Shown here piece after piece: positions 23,268 to 33,428 of a DNA stretch of 64,000 nucleotides. Made by a program: the position numbers and the translations under genes. The notes beneath the pieces are model-generated. The model ran no database searches. It saw only the letters and a program-made list of their open reading frames with translations, and was not told the origin of the DNA. The stretch is from Acholoe squamosa (lineage: Eukaryota; Annelida; Polychaeta; Phyllodocida; Polynoidae), in assembly GCA_949317995.1 (NCBI GenBank), contig OX439040.1:60360089-60424088 (forward strand). Direction: 5' to 3'. The first letter of the stretch is position 1. Every line of letters starts with the position of its first letter.

Positions 23268-24589
23268 ATGCTTGAGAGGAATCATATGATATGGTAATCT
23301 TGACACAAAGGACGTGATAGAACAGGTGGGAAGAGTAGATGGGATGAACACGTGAATGAAGAAGGTAAATATCAACTGAAGTATTTTGATTATTTGTGAA
23401 GCAAGGAATTGTATTGAATTATTGCCCTGGTGGATACAATGTGAGCATAGAATTGGGGTGGGAAGGTTAGTCAGAGAGATTATATTCATCCAGCACAAGT
23501 GCAAAGGCCCTAGGAACAATACAGGAAGCCTTGACGCATTCTACTAGTATTTCTTTAAAGGGTTCCTGAGATGATTAAATTAGATATTTAAAGTGCTGTT
23601 GAATGAATGTTCATTACCCAAACACAGCAATATGCACGGACGAAAGACTTTCCACTTTAAGTTATATCAAGCTTGCTTTATCAACATTGGGCTGCAATGA
23701 ATATTACATTTCTGAAGTTTAAACGGGACCACCATTACAGCTTTCTCATGACCCTTTCGAACCATATACTCGTGCAGGGACACACAGCGTCTTTTTACTT
23801 TGTTAACCGGTTCCCAAATTTGAAAACTTGTCGATGTTGACTTGAGTATCTAAGGAAACTACTCGTGCCTATACTATATGTACATAGAACTGCCATAGTG
23901 GATTCTACATGCCTCGTGACTCAAGGCTGACCTAGTGGGTACAGTTGCAATGTAATATTGTACCTGGTCAACATTTAAGTAGCATGTACAGGGAGAAGGG
24001 GTCTTAAAACCCCTGCACTAAGCCCCCTTTTCACAGATTGTGTCACAGGGATTTACTAGCTGTGAACATTGAAATGATTGCTCTGTCCACTGGCATGTAT
24101 ACTAAAAATAGATGTCACTGCACAATGTATAATAAATAAGGATATGAGAAACTGACGAGACATTGTTTTGGGATGTAACTGTAATATGAATAATAATGAT
24201 CACGGGTATACATGCAGATCTTTAATAAGGTTTACCATTGGTTATAACATCCTCTGTTAACTAGGATCTTAATGCTATATGGGAATCGGCAGCATCAGGG
24301 AAATACAAAACTAAATTACGTACATAAAAGGTAATGAGATTTCGAGGTTCTGACCCACCCAGTCCTTACTTTTATTTCATCTTGTCCATGGAGCCAATAT
24401 AGTTTTACATTCCTAGACATTAAGGATCAAATAGAAACGGATAAATCAGTGACTACTTCACACAGGGGAATTGCGAGATAAAACAGATCCCAAAGAATTG
24501 ATTTTCGAACAAAATAAATGCATTGGCTTTCTTTTCAATTGTCTGCTGCATAGCTTAATTCATTACTATTCCTTCAGGTCTTTAAATTG
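22741..24589. other. Gene-free stretch with a (TA)n tract
   Basis: The (TA)n microsatellite lies at 23211-23263. A short AAGGGGTCTTAAAACCCCTGC segment near 23995 resembles AAGGGGTCTTAGTGCAGGG near 4645. A CA-rich patch lies at 22930-22965. No gene is seen. Confidence 0.45.
23211..23263. repeat. (TA)n microsatellite
   Basis: 53 bases of uninterrupted TA. The Tyr/Ile-rich minus-strand frame across it is by-product. Confidence 0.98.
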
Positions 24590-27014
24590 CATCAATGTGT
24601 TATCCCAAAGGTCTAAATGCAACCTATCAGAAACTTTATTTAATGTGCTTTTTTTACAGGTGAGCAAATCATAGTTATATTACTCTGCACAGCTACACGG
24701 TTGCTGGTTGGGACTGGTGATGTATGACCTTTCCTCTTTCATTAAGCCATAGAGCTTATATATTAATCTCTCCTACTCCATTTCATCCTGTGTTGCTCAT
24801 TGGCTTCAAAACAGTTGATATAAGCCCTCCTCCTCTGCCATAGGCTCCCTGTGATATTAGGTGCTTGTCTCATGCTATGCCTTTCTATTACAGCAATGAC
24901 TGTCACATCATTAAAAAAATGAAGCATGCAGTCAATAGAGCATCTCAGAACCTGCTGATGTTGTTTATAACTGTACAGACACATCTGGTATGAGCTAGGT
25001 CAAACTGCATGACCACCTGCTCAGAGCCCTTTAAATTTCATCTTGCCATGTCCACCACTGTCTCCAGAGGGTGTAGCTCAGATGGGTGTTGCAAAAAGGG
25101 GAAAAGGTAGTTTTGCTTAAGAAGTGCCTCACCTGCAGCAGTCACTTCCTTTTCAATCCTGACTTTTTCCGTGTTTCACCGAAGTGCTCTTGTCAGCCAG
25201 ATACAAGTACCTGTCAATGAAGATGATAGCTACTCAAAATAAGAAAACTTAAAAGAGTCACATGGTAAAGTATGTGCTTGTATAATACACATTATTCTTA
25301 AAGAAGGCATTCTCAGTCTAATATGTGGTGAGTAAAAGTAGAATAGTGAAGTGAAGCATGAGAGGACATGAGAGAGTACCTACTTGTAGGCTGTTGCAGA
25401 TCTTATGTGCAACAGCCTCCTGGTCTGACTGGTCACACGTGTGCCAGGTTTGCTTCACTGGTCACTAGGGCAGCTCTGACCTTTGGGAAATGAGCAGCTC
25501 ATGGTACTACCACCAGAGGGCATAATAGACAGACTGGCGTTTGGCTCCATTTTTGAAGCAGCTGCTTGTACTTAAATGGATATCCAGCTAGCTGTAGTCT
25601 GTGTATAATTAGCACTAACTTGATTTGATCCTTCACATTGTACCGGTGGTATCTCTTTTTCAGAATATACCCATCTCTTGTTCATGATATACCATGTTTT
25701 CTTTTGTTTTAATTTCTTCCTGCTGTACTTTTTTCTTGTGTTACATAGAAGGATTCATAGTGATTGTGACGTTATAACCTTAAAGTAATTCCTTCTCGGA
25801 ATAAAGCCGCTTTTCATATGTTTCATAACAGGGAAGCATCATTGCTAGAATGATATTTTTCTGAAAGAATAATTTCTAAATATGTGTATGTTGTTTTGGA
25901 GAAAAAAGAAATATAGATATTTTTCTTTTTTTATTTGCAAATAATATAACGTTCATTTTTATGATATTCGTTACATTACGTTCTTGCATTAGATATTCGC
26001 TGTGGCTAAGCTAGGTTAAGATGTTAAGACATGAATTTGGAATAGACCTTAGAAATCAAATATGGTCATTACACATAAATATGTATACTACACTTATTAC
26101 TTGCCAAATATACCATAAATATTAGTTCATGCGAATAGCAGTGTTTGCCAGGTACTGCTGAGCAATTCTATTGGTGATACAGTATGATGAATGAGGTGAG
26201 ATGAGTTTTGTGAATTTACAGTCAGCAGACAGAGAGAGAGAGTGTTTTGAATATCAACTCGCAGGTGGTATAGTGAGCAATGTAATACAAATGGGATGGG
26301 GGGAGGGGTGAGGGAAACCAGTGAGGTAAGAATCAAGGGTCAGGTAAGTCAAGAGTCAACAGACACTCCCAGGCGGTTAGTCTGGTAGTGCTTGGGGAAG
26401 CTTGTATTTGTTAAAGAGTTTCTTGATATCCATATATAACAAAGTAACACAAAAAACATATGCAGCAGAATAATTCCACCTGAACTGTCAATGTAGTTTG
26501 AAATCTGCTATTATAATATGGCATACGATATAACTAACTTTCATTCATTCTACTTGAGATGTCTATATCACTTTGCAAGGAAATTAATTATGGTTAATTG
26601 ATAGTAATATGCACATGTGTGTATCATGACAATTACCTTTGTAAGGATATAGACAAAGGTTCACGAGTGAGATAACCCTTAGTCAGACCCACTATGAGAC
26701 CCAATATGAGGCCATAAGGAGTCTTCAACCTGATCCCTTTAAAACGGTCCATATCTCCTCTCTCCTATCCCCTCAGATGTGTGTGGTGCACATATGCACG
26801 GCCACTGATACATTCCTCTGTATTACTCGCTCACTCCCTATTTTGATATAAGTGCATCACCGATGCTTCTCCCTCTCCCTGTTTCTGCTATTGTCCAACA
26901 CTGCCATCTATATTCATTTGTCTTCCTCTGACTATTTTTTTTCTGTCTCTCCCTATTCTCTCTGCCATTTTCTCTCTATTTCTCTGTACTTCTCTGTCCC
27001 CACAGACAGGTCAT

Positions 27015-27135
27015 CCCACTCAACAAAAAAACGTTATTTAACATCAAAAAATCGTTTTTAACGTTTTAATACGTTTTGCCCTGATAAGGAGCCATAGGGA
27101 AACGTTCTGAAACGTTTTGCAACGTGCTAGGCATG
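27015..27135. mobile_element. Small AACGTT-rich insertion specific to block A
   Basis: Eight or so ACGTT/AACGT words crowd about 100 bases (for example TTTTTAACGTTTTAATACG). Block B reads directly from CCCACAGACAGGTCAT into GGTACCTCCCACTCC near 46605, so this is an insertion in A. Exact ends are uncertain. Confidence 0.5.
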
Positions 27136-27152
27136 TTACCTCCCACTCCTCC

Positions 27153-27538
27153 TATACAAATGTTTTATCAGTTTGATACACTAGATGGCGTCCTAGTTAA
27201 CCCCTAGGCTACAGGGGCTACTCACCCAGCCAGGCCCTGCAGCCTCGTAGGTCTATTAAGAAGGGCAGAAACACCTCTCACAATTATACTATTTTGAAAT
27301 TGAAAACCGGTTCCAAGAGCTTAGAAATCAGAGATATGCAGAGAGAGATAGTGTATTTAGATATTCCATAAATATTGCATTGAGAAAATGAACCAAACAC
27401 CTTCCATAGCATTTCAAAACTTGAGGTACACTCTGCAGTGAGTAAGAGAGGAACTCACCATGCCCCTGTAGCAGGAGCAATTTGACTTGGTCGACACTAG
27501 CGCCATCTGCTGTATATCCTTGATAGAACTTTTGTATA
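27153..27538. mobile_element. TATACAAA MITE (386 bp) specific to block A
   Basis: Inverted ends of roughly 40 bases with mismatches: TATACAAATGTTTTATCA on the left and the complement TGATAGAACTTTTGTATA on the right, with ATGGCG/CGCCAT further in. Block B lacks it (CTCCTCCCACAGGTCATGG near 46635). The ends and TA borders suggest a Tc1/mariner-type MITE. There is no coding capacity. Confidence 0.7.
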
Positions 27539-28886
27539 GGCCATGGTTACCATGGAGGATGCCAGCCACCATCAGGCTCCCACAGGGGGCTTGTCAACAC
27601 ATGATATCACTACTACTGGTTATTTCATAGGTTGTAGGGGCAGGCTTAGGGAGAGAGTATTGGGGTCAAGGAGCAACTTCTTGTTGTGAATAGCGTCAAA
27701 TTGGACAGCACACAATGGTTAGACATTTACACCCCAAGTCCCCCCCCTGCATCTCTGTAGAGTTGTTGTTTTTATGCAGAAGCTGTATCACAGTATGCAC
27801 AGGACAGCCACCGGGTGGCATCAGTCTGGTTACATTATGCCTTCTACTTGGCTAGCTGTCACCCACCTCCAGTTTCCCACCACACAGGCCCTTCCCAAGG
27901 TAAATTAACAAATGTTGTCTGCCTGCTGTGCTGAGTGACATTGGGCCTAGCAGTTGGGCTTTTTAAGGAGAGAGTGTCCCAAATGGAAAGGATGCTAGGC
28001 CTGATGAGAAGTGAGTGAGCATACACAGAGAAGCTCCATCATACACTGCGCATGTGTGAGGTTCCTTTGGCTTCCGGCGATGGCTTTTTGCTGATGTATA
28101 TACAGCACGATGGGCATGGCGTGAAGAGAGTTGGCACAGGATGTGGCAAACATCCGGTTATGGTGGGGAGGAGATGGAGTGGGCAATGAGGGGATATGGT
28201 GCCTGCAAAGATGTTATAAAGGGCTGAGGTCAGGCATGAAGAAGTGTAAGGATGTTGAGATATGCCCCCTATGGGCCATCATAGGCCAGGGGCATCAATA
28301 TTCACATTTTAAGCCTACCAGACAACCCTATCTGCCTGTAAATCCCTAAAAGGTGGTAGTCTGAGATAAACAGTCATGCATTTGGTTATACATGGTTAGC
28401 AGATAATAACATCAGTGACAGTGATTGGAAAGGTGATGTATAAGATTAGGTTCTGCCTATGTGAACCAAGGATAAGATGGAGCTTACTACACTGCAAAAA
28501 TGGTGTTTAGATTTTAAACATGTTTAGGTCTAAACATGTTTAAAACCTAAACATATACGTCAGTTAGGTGTATCATCGACTACACATTTAGGAAAATAAC
28601 ACTTTTATTCTAAATACATAAACATTTTTGCTAAACATGTTCAGACCTTTAGAGTTTAAACAGTTGAATATTAGGTGTTTAGATTCAAACATCAATATGT
28701 TTAGATAATTGGATGTCAAATCCACACCAGGTAGCAGCACTACCTCTGAATGGACTATCTGTACACAGTTATAATCAATTGTTGTTACAAATATCCCCAA
28801 ACACCTTGTTTATCATAGTGTCATTTCATTAAATGTTATGAAAATAGACACAACAATAGAAAATTAACTAAATTCAACTTTGGGTG

Positions 28887-28897
28887 AACATGGCGGC
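28887..28897 (+). promoter_or_regulatory. YY1-like site at the LINE 5' end
   Basis: AACATGGCGGC at +7 to +17 of the LINE fits the YY1 consensus (AANATGGCGGC). Human L1 carries a YY1 site in the same position, where it directs accurate start of transcription. The match supports 28881 as a true, untruncated 5' end. Confidence 0.5.
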
Positions 28898-29019
28898 GTT
28901 GGGTTAGCAGCGGTGAGCGACAGGGGGACTGTATTTTCCCAAAATTATCAGTGTTCAAAGACAGAAGAACATTTGAAACTTTGATAAATAACTAGTTAAA
29001 GTGTCGCACTATTGATATC

Positions 29020-30387
29020 ATGGCAAACCAAGGACCTAGATCCCGTACCAAGAAGAAGACAATGGATTTAATTCCACAAGAGGCTTCGATAAAAGAGGTG
29101 ATTGCAGCTGTCAACGCCATGGATAAAAGGTTGCTGTCAGTGGAGGAAACACAAACATACATGCAATCTAACATCGAAGAAATTAGAGAATCCATTGACG
29201 GTTTAAACCAGACGACATCTAATATCAATGAGACCCTTGACAGTATAAAAGGAAGACTCACATCATCTGAAGGGACTATGGAAGCCATGTCAAAGGCAAT
29301 CTCGGAAACTGGAGACGCCATTAAAATCCAGAATGACAGTGTCAAATCCCAAACGGCCCTACTACTCCAACACACAAAAAAATTCGATAGAATGGACCAA
29401 GACATCAAGAAAAAAATCCTAATAATTAAAGGACTTGAAGAAAGCAAGGATGAAGATATTTCGGTCAAGATTGCTCAATTTCTGAGAGATATTAAATTTA
29501 ATCAGGGATTGGAATGTGTAGATTCTTGCAGTCGCGAGGGGCCGGAAACACTGATCCAAGATGGCGACCACCAGGGCGTAAACAAACCAAGACACAGGCA
29601 GGTACGAGTTATTTTCCGAAATATCTACACCAAACCCAAGATTATGAGGAATTTGAAGTATCTGAAGGGTAAAACACTATACAAGTTCGTATCTGTGGGC
29701 GATGAATTGAATGAAACCGAGCAGAAAGACATCAATGACCTCCGTGCCATGTACTACCTTGCGAAGAAACTCAACTACAACGTTCAGCTCAGGCAAAGAT
29801 TCCTCATCCTGGAAAAGAAGACTATATATCCTTCTCAGCTAAACCAAATGCCTTACCAAGATCTTACCATGCAGAAAGCTATGGAAGCCACTACCCCGGA
29901 TGGTTTAATGTTTAAGTCGAAACATCACATGCTCTCCAACTTATACGACTGTAGCCTAAAATATCGAGGAGTGGAGTACAACAGCGCTGAACAGGCCTAC
30001 CAAGCCACCAAGGCTCGTACATGTAAACAACCTGACATAGCAGACAAAATTCTCCAGATGGACAATACCATAGAGATCATGTATGAGGGGAAAAAGGTCA
30101 AACCTACACCAGAATGGAATAAGGGAGCTGAAGCCATCATGGAGGAAATAATCACTGCAAAATTCTCCAACAAACACCTGAGGGAATACATAGTTTCTAC
30201 AAAAGGTATGACTCTATACGAAGCTAGCTATCATCCGATCTGGGGCGTCAAGTACCATTTTGGACAGGCCAACATGTGTAAAAGGGACAATATTAAAGGA
30301 GAGAATCTGCTTGGCTTCATCCTTACCAGAGTACGAGACAAGATCATTAACGAGGATACAGGCAAAGACGTCGAGCAACCCGTATGA
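29020..30387 (+). CDS. LINE ORF1 protein: coiled coil, L1-type RNA-binding core and C-terminal NADAR domain
   Basis: 455 residues from ATG to TGA, intact. Residues 1-15 are basic (RSRTKKK). Residues 20-130 look like a coiled coil with heptad-like leucines and many charged residues. Residues 131-270 match the RNA-binding core and C-terminal region of L1-type ORF1 proteins (KILIIKGLEES, then RVIFRN, then DELNETEQKDIND and RQRFLILE). Residues 296-442 are a NADAR/YbiA-like domain: LSNLYD (305-310), SAEQAYQATKA (322-332), WG (408-409), GENLLG (427-432), RVRD (437-440). Family members act on ADP-ribose derivatives, including ADP-ribosyl-guanine. The usual Asp before the WG pair is absent (SYHPIWG), so activity is uncertain. 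The role in the element is inference; the first two regions should bind element RNA. Confidence 0.85.
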   Translation: MANQGPRSRTKKKTMDLIPQEASIKEVIAAVNAMDKRLLSVEETQTYMQSNIEEIRESIDGLNQTTSNINETLDSIKGRLTSSEGTMEAMSKAISETGDAIKIQNDSVKSQTALLLQHTKKFDRMDQDIKKKILIIKGLEESKDEDISVKIAQFLRDIKFNQGLECVDSCSREGPETLIQDGDHQGVNKPRHRQVRVIFRNIYTKPKIMRNLKYLKGKTLYKFVSVGDELNETEQKDINDLRAMYYLAKKLNYNVQLRQRFLILEKKTIYPSQLNQMPYQDLTMQKAMEATTPDGLMFKSKHHMLSNLYDCSLKYRGVEYNSAEQAYQATKARTCKQPDIADKILQMDNTIEIMYEGKKVKPTPEWNKGAEAIMEEIITAKFSNKHLREYIVSTKGMTLYEASYHPIWGVKYHFGQANMCKRDNIKGENLLGFILTRVRDKIINEDTGKDVEQPV

Positions 30388-30710
30388 GCTGTACTTACAG
30401 ACCTAGCAAAGGAAAATGAACTAAATTTTCTGTGTGACATCGTACACAAATTTGTATAATTATTATTTTTTGAATTGGGAAAATACGGAAAACCCTAAGT
30501 GATATCTGCTATAACTGTATTAATTTATATCGTAGGTAGCCATAAGTGCTGTAAACCTATGATGGGAGGGGGGCTAGATTACTTTTGGTATAAAAAAAGA
30601 AGGGATATCATAAATTGGATTACAGAGGATAATGTACATACATGGAAAAATTGTACCGGTATATTTGTCTCTCTATTATCCATGTTTATAATAAGTAGAA
30701 TTTTACTAAT
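30388..30710 (+). other. LINE inter-ORF spacer
   Basis: 323 bases between the ORF1 stop and the ORF2 ATG. An in-frame TAG at 30696 fixes the ORF2 start at 30711 or later. No internal promoter or ribosome-entry structure was recognised. Confidence 0.6.
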
Positions 30711-31073
30711 ATGCAAGTAAATAAGGAACTTAAATCCAAGTTTGAGAAAGGCTTCTCTGTGGTACACTTAAATACTCGCAGCATAAGAAACAAATTTACA
30801 GGATTAAAAGAGGAACTATCTGATTGTAACATTGATATTGTACTTTTCTCTGAAACATGGTTAAACTCATCAGACTGTTCGGATATGTATAAGTTTCCAA
30901 GGTATAACTTATTTAGACTCGATAGAATTAGTATATTTAGGGGTGGAGGACTCTGTGCCCACGTAGATGAAGCTATATCATGTACAAATGAGAAATTTGG
31001 CTTTTTAAACCGAACCAATAAGGATATCGAAATACAATGGTTATTCTCTATAAAAGGTTCAAGCAAAAAGGCA

Positions 31074-31077
31074 ATAA
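31074..31077. repeat. ATAA target-site duplication, left copy
   Basis: ATAA directly precedes the insert and is repeated at 33429-33432 directly after it. Counting it once keeps the ORF2 frame in phase. Confidence 0.85.
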
Positions 31078-33428
31078 GGGTCAGTGTCAGAATAAGTGTA
31101 CAAAACCAGGAAAACCATGGTTGTTGGCCTTTATGCAGCCATAGAATAAATTATGCTTATCCAATCTTGTCTTCCATGGTCTCATCTTACAGAAGACATT
31201 CTAGCCTTTCAGAAAAATATCCATTTGTGTCTGTCGGGTAAAAATTCTTTGAGTTAGGGTGACCCAAAGTCCCAAAATCACTAAAAATTCTGTTTTTTTG
31301 CAGTTTATGTCATTTTGCACATGTCCTATTGTCCACTCAAAGACTAGAAACCCATCCAAAATTGCCTGTGGTATTAGGCATATATTAGGCCTACACTATT
31401 TATGTCAGTTTAGGTGGATGTTGATTGAGATTTTTTTACTATGGTCACTCATGTGTGGAATTTTACTCTTCGAGGCGTCTGTGACAATAACTCTTAGGTC
31501 AGAATAACTCTATCAATAATAGTGATATAATGTCTCTATTACATGTCACATAAAGAACTTATAAAGGGGTGAAGTTGGTAAAAAAATTTTAGCCATCGGT
31601 CAAATGGTCCCTGATTTATGGGTCAGAATGTCCATGTGGACTGGGTTTTCGTCACAGACGCCTCAACTAGATGTTATAATGTTGCTAATTTATTTAAGTA
31701 TCTATTTGTGTTTCTTACATGTCATATCAACCATCACAGCCAGCTTATCAATTCTGACAAGCATTGGTAGGCTGTGGGCCTCCAGTGTAGCATTTTGAGT
31801 ACCATTTCTCATATAGGGGGTTTTCGTCACAGACGCCTCACGATTTTGTTTATTGCAAAGTCAGGCTCATCTGCTGTTACCCAGTGGAAGTCAATTACTT
31901 GGGAGAGCTTTGTTTTTGTCAAATAAGTGTTACAACTGGTTGTTTATCAAAGATTTTTTGAAGATTCTCTGCAGACTTTGACAAATTTTGCTATCAAAGT
32001 TTAGGAATCCGATCAAACTAGTACTTGCTGATGCGGTTAAATTTGGTTAATTTGGTCTTATTTTGATGAAAATAGTATAGCTTGATTGAATCATCAAGCC
32101 TCTTGGACTTGGCAGGTGGCTGCCATGTTGATTTTGGGCGATATTTGATACAGACTCATATTCGTGAGGCGTCTGTGACGAAAACTCCTGTTGAACAAAA
32201 TTCTCTCTGGCGAGCACCATATGCTGCCCTAAGGTCAAAAATGGATTGAAATGTGCAGAAATGATGTGCCCCAATTATTTTAGGGCATTTGCTACATGTT
32301 CTGTTGATTTTATTCAAGAGTTGGTGGGTCTAAAATTGTGTTTGACCTAAAATTGCCTCAAATTGCTCCAGAAATTCCTACCTGTACATGAAATGAGGGT
32401 ATTCAATTGACTTTTCTGTGGTTGATATGATGTTCTGTACTCCTCTTCATCAATTGTGTGTGTTATAATTAAAATCCCATTACTTATTTGGCCACAACAA
32501 GCACCAAAGCGCAGAAATGAGTTTTCGTCACAGACGCCTCCGACAGAAATGAAATTCTGTTCTTGTAATCTTGCAAAGCATCATCTATACTATATTTATT
32601 CTTGGTAGACTATGATACATTATTATTCAATGTCCTGACCTAAAATAATTACATTTCCAGCATATTTATCTAAATTTATTGCATTTTTAGTTTTCGTCAC
32701 AGACGCCTCATTTCAACATTTTCCCCCAAAAAAAATATTTTCAGTCCATATAACCAACTAATTCTCTACCACAAGATGCCCCTAGCCTAAGTCCATTTTG
32801 GTACAGAGCAGCTTTGCAATTGCTGAAAAAAACCTTTTGGGGGCCCTTTTACCTGTGTGAAATTTGGATTTTCCTCATTTTTTTCCACTTCGGCAGACAT
32901 TCAACACTCAAGGGTACAAAATTGGTTTTAGTGAGGCCTCTACTGTTTTATTTTCTCCAAACTAGACAGCATAAGGATTAGTTAGAGCAATTCTGGAGCT
33001 AATCAGTGCATTATTGACAGAACTACAGTAAAGTTAGTGATTTGAAGATAAAATTGTCCAATTTTTCAATATTTTGATAATTATGTCCGGGCTCTCACAA
33101 AAAATTTTTAAAGATACAGTTTTGCATTCTTGTATGCTTAATCCAGTTAGTAATAGCTACTTGCAGCCCAAATTTCAAGTTGCTGTGATTGTCCTAACTT
33201 GTTTTAGAGCAATCCTAGAGTTTTCGTCACAGACGCCTCACAAAATTCGCTGATATCCAGTTGGCCATGAATAAAAACTGCAGTTCTTGGAGGAAGCCAG
33301 TCCACCAGGGGTTTTCATATGGCCAAGATGTTGCATTATCAATATAATACACTTTTGTAATGTTATCTTGACTTTTATCTTTCTGTACTGTGTGCACCAG
33401 ATATGTGCACTTTTTCTGACATTCACCC
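31078..33428. mobile_element. 2351-bp non-autonomous DNA transposon inside LINE ORF2
   Basis: Terminal inverted repeats of 25 bases match at 21 positions: GGGTCAGTGTCAGAA at the left, TTCTGACATTCACCC at the right. ATAA flanks both sides. Four-base duplications occur in several superfamilies (Chapaev, Sola, Ginger among them), so I do not assign one. No frame longer than about 80 codons and no transposase motif is present. Inside, the 14-mer GTCACAGACGCCTC occurs seven times at near-regular spacing on both strands; the rest is not obviously repetitive. It is younger than the LINE insertion. Confidence 0.88.
31472..33239. repeat. Seven dispersed copies of a 14-20 base motif on a ~175-bp grid
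   Basis: GTCACAGACGCCTC lies on the plus strand at 31651, 31826, 32527, 32696 and 33226 and on the minus strand at 31472 and 32166. Six of the seven extend to the identical 20-mer GTTTTCGTCACAGACGCCTC; the copy at 31472 differs upstream. Start-to-start distances are 179, 175, 340, 361, 169 and 530, close to 1, 1, 2, 2, 1 and 3 times 175. Confidence 0.95.

Noticed and set aside
23163-23519. Minus-strand frame with a long Tyr/Ile run
   Set aside because: The run is the translation of (TA)n; the rest has no recognisable domain.
31472-33239. CRISPR array, because of spaced identical 20-mers
   Set aside because: The spacing is about 175 bp or multiples of it, two copies are inverted, the context is a eukaryotic transposon and there are no cas genes.
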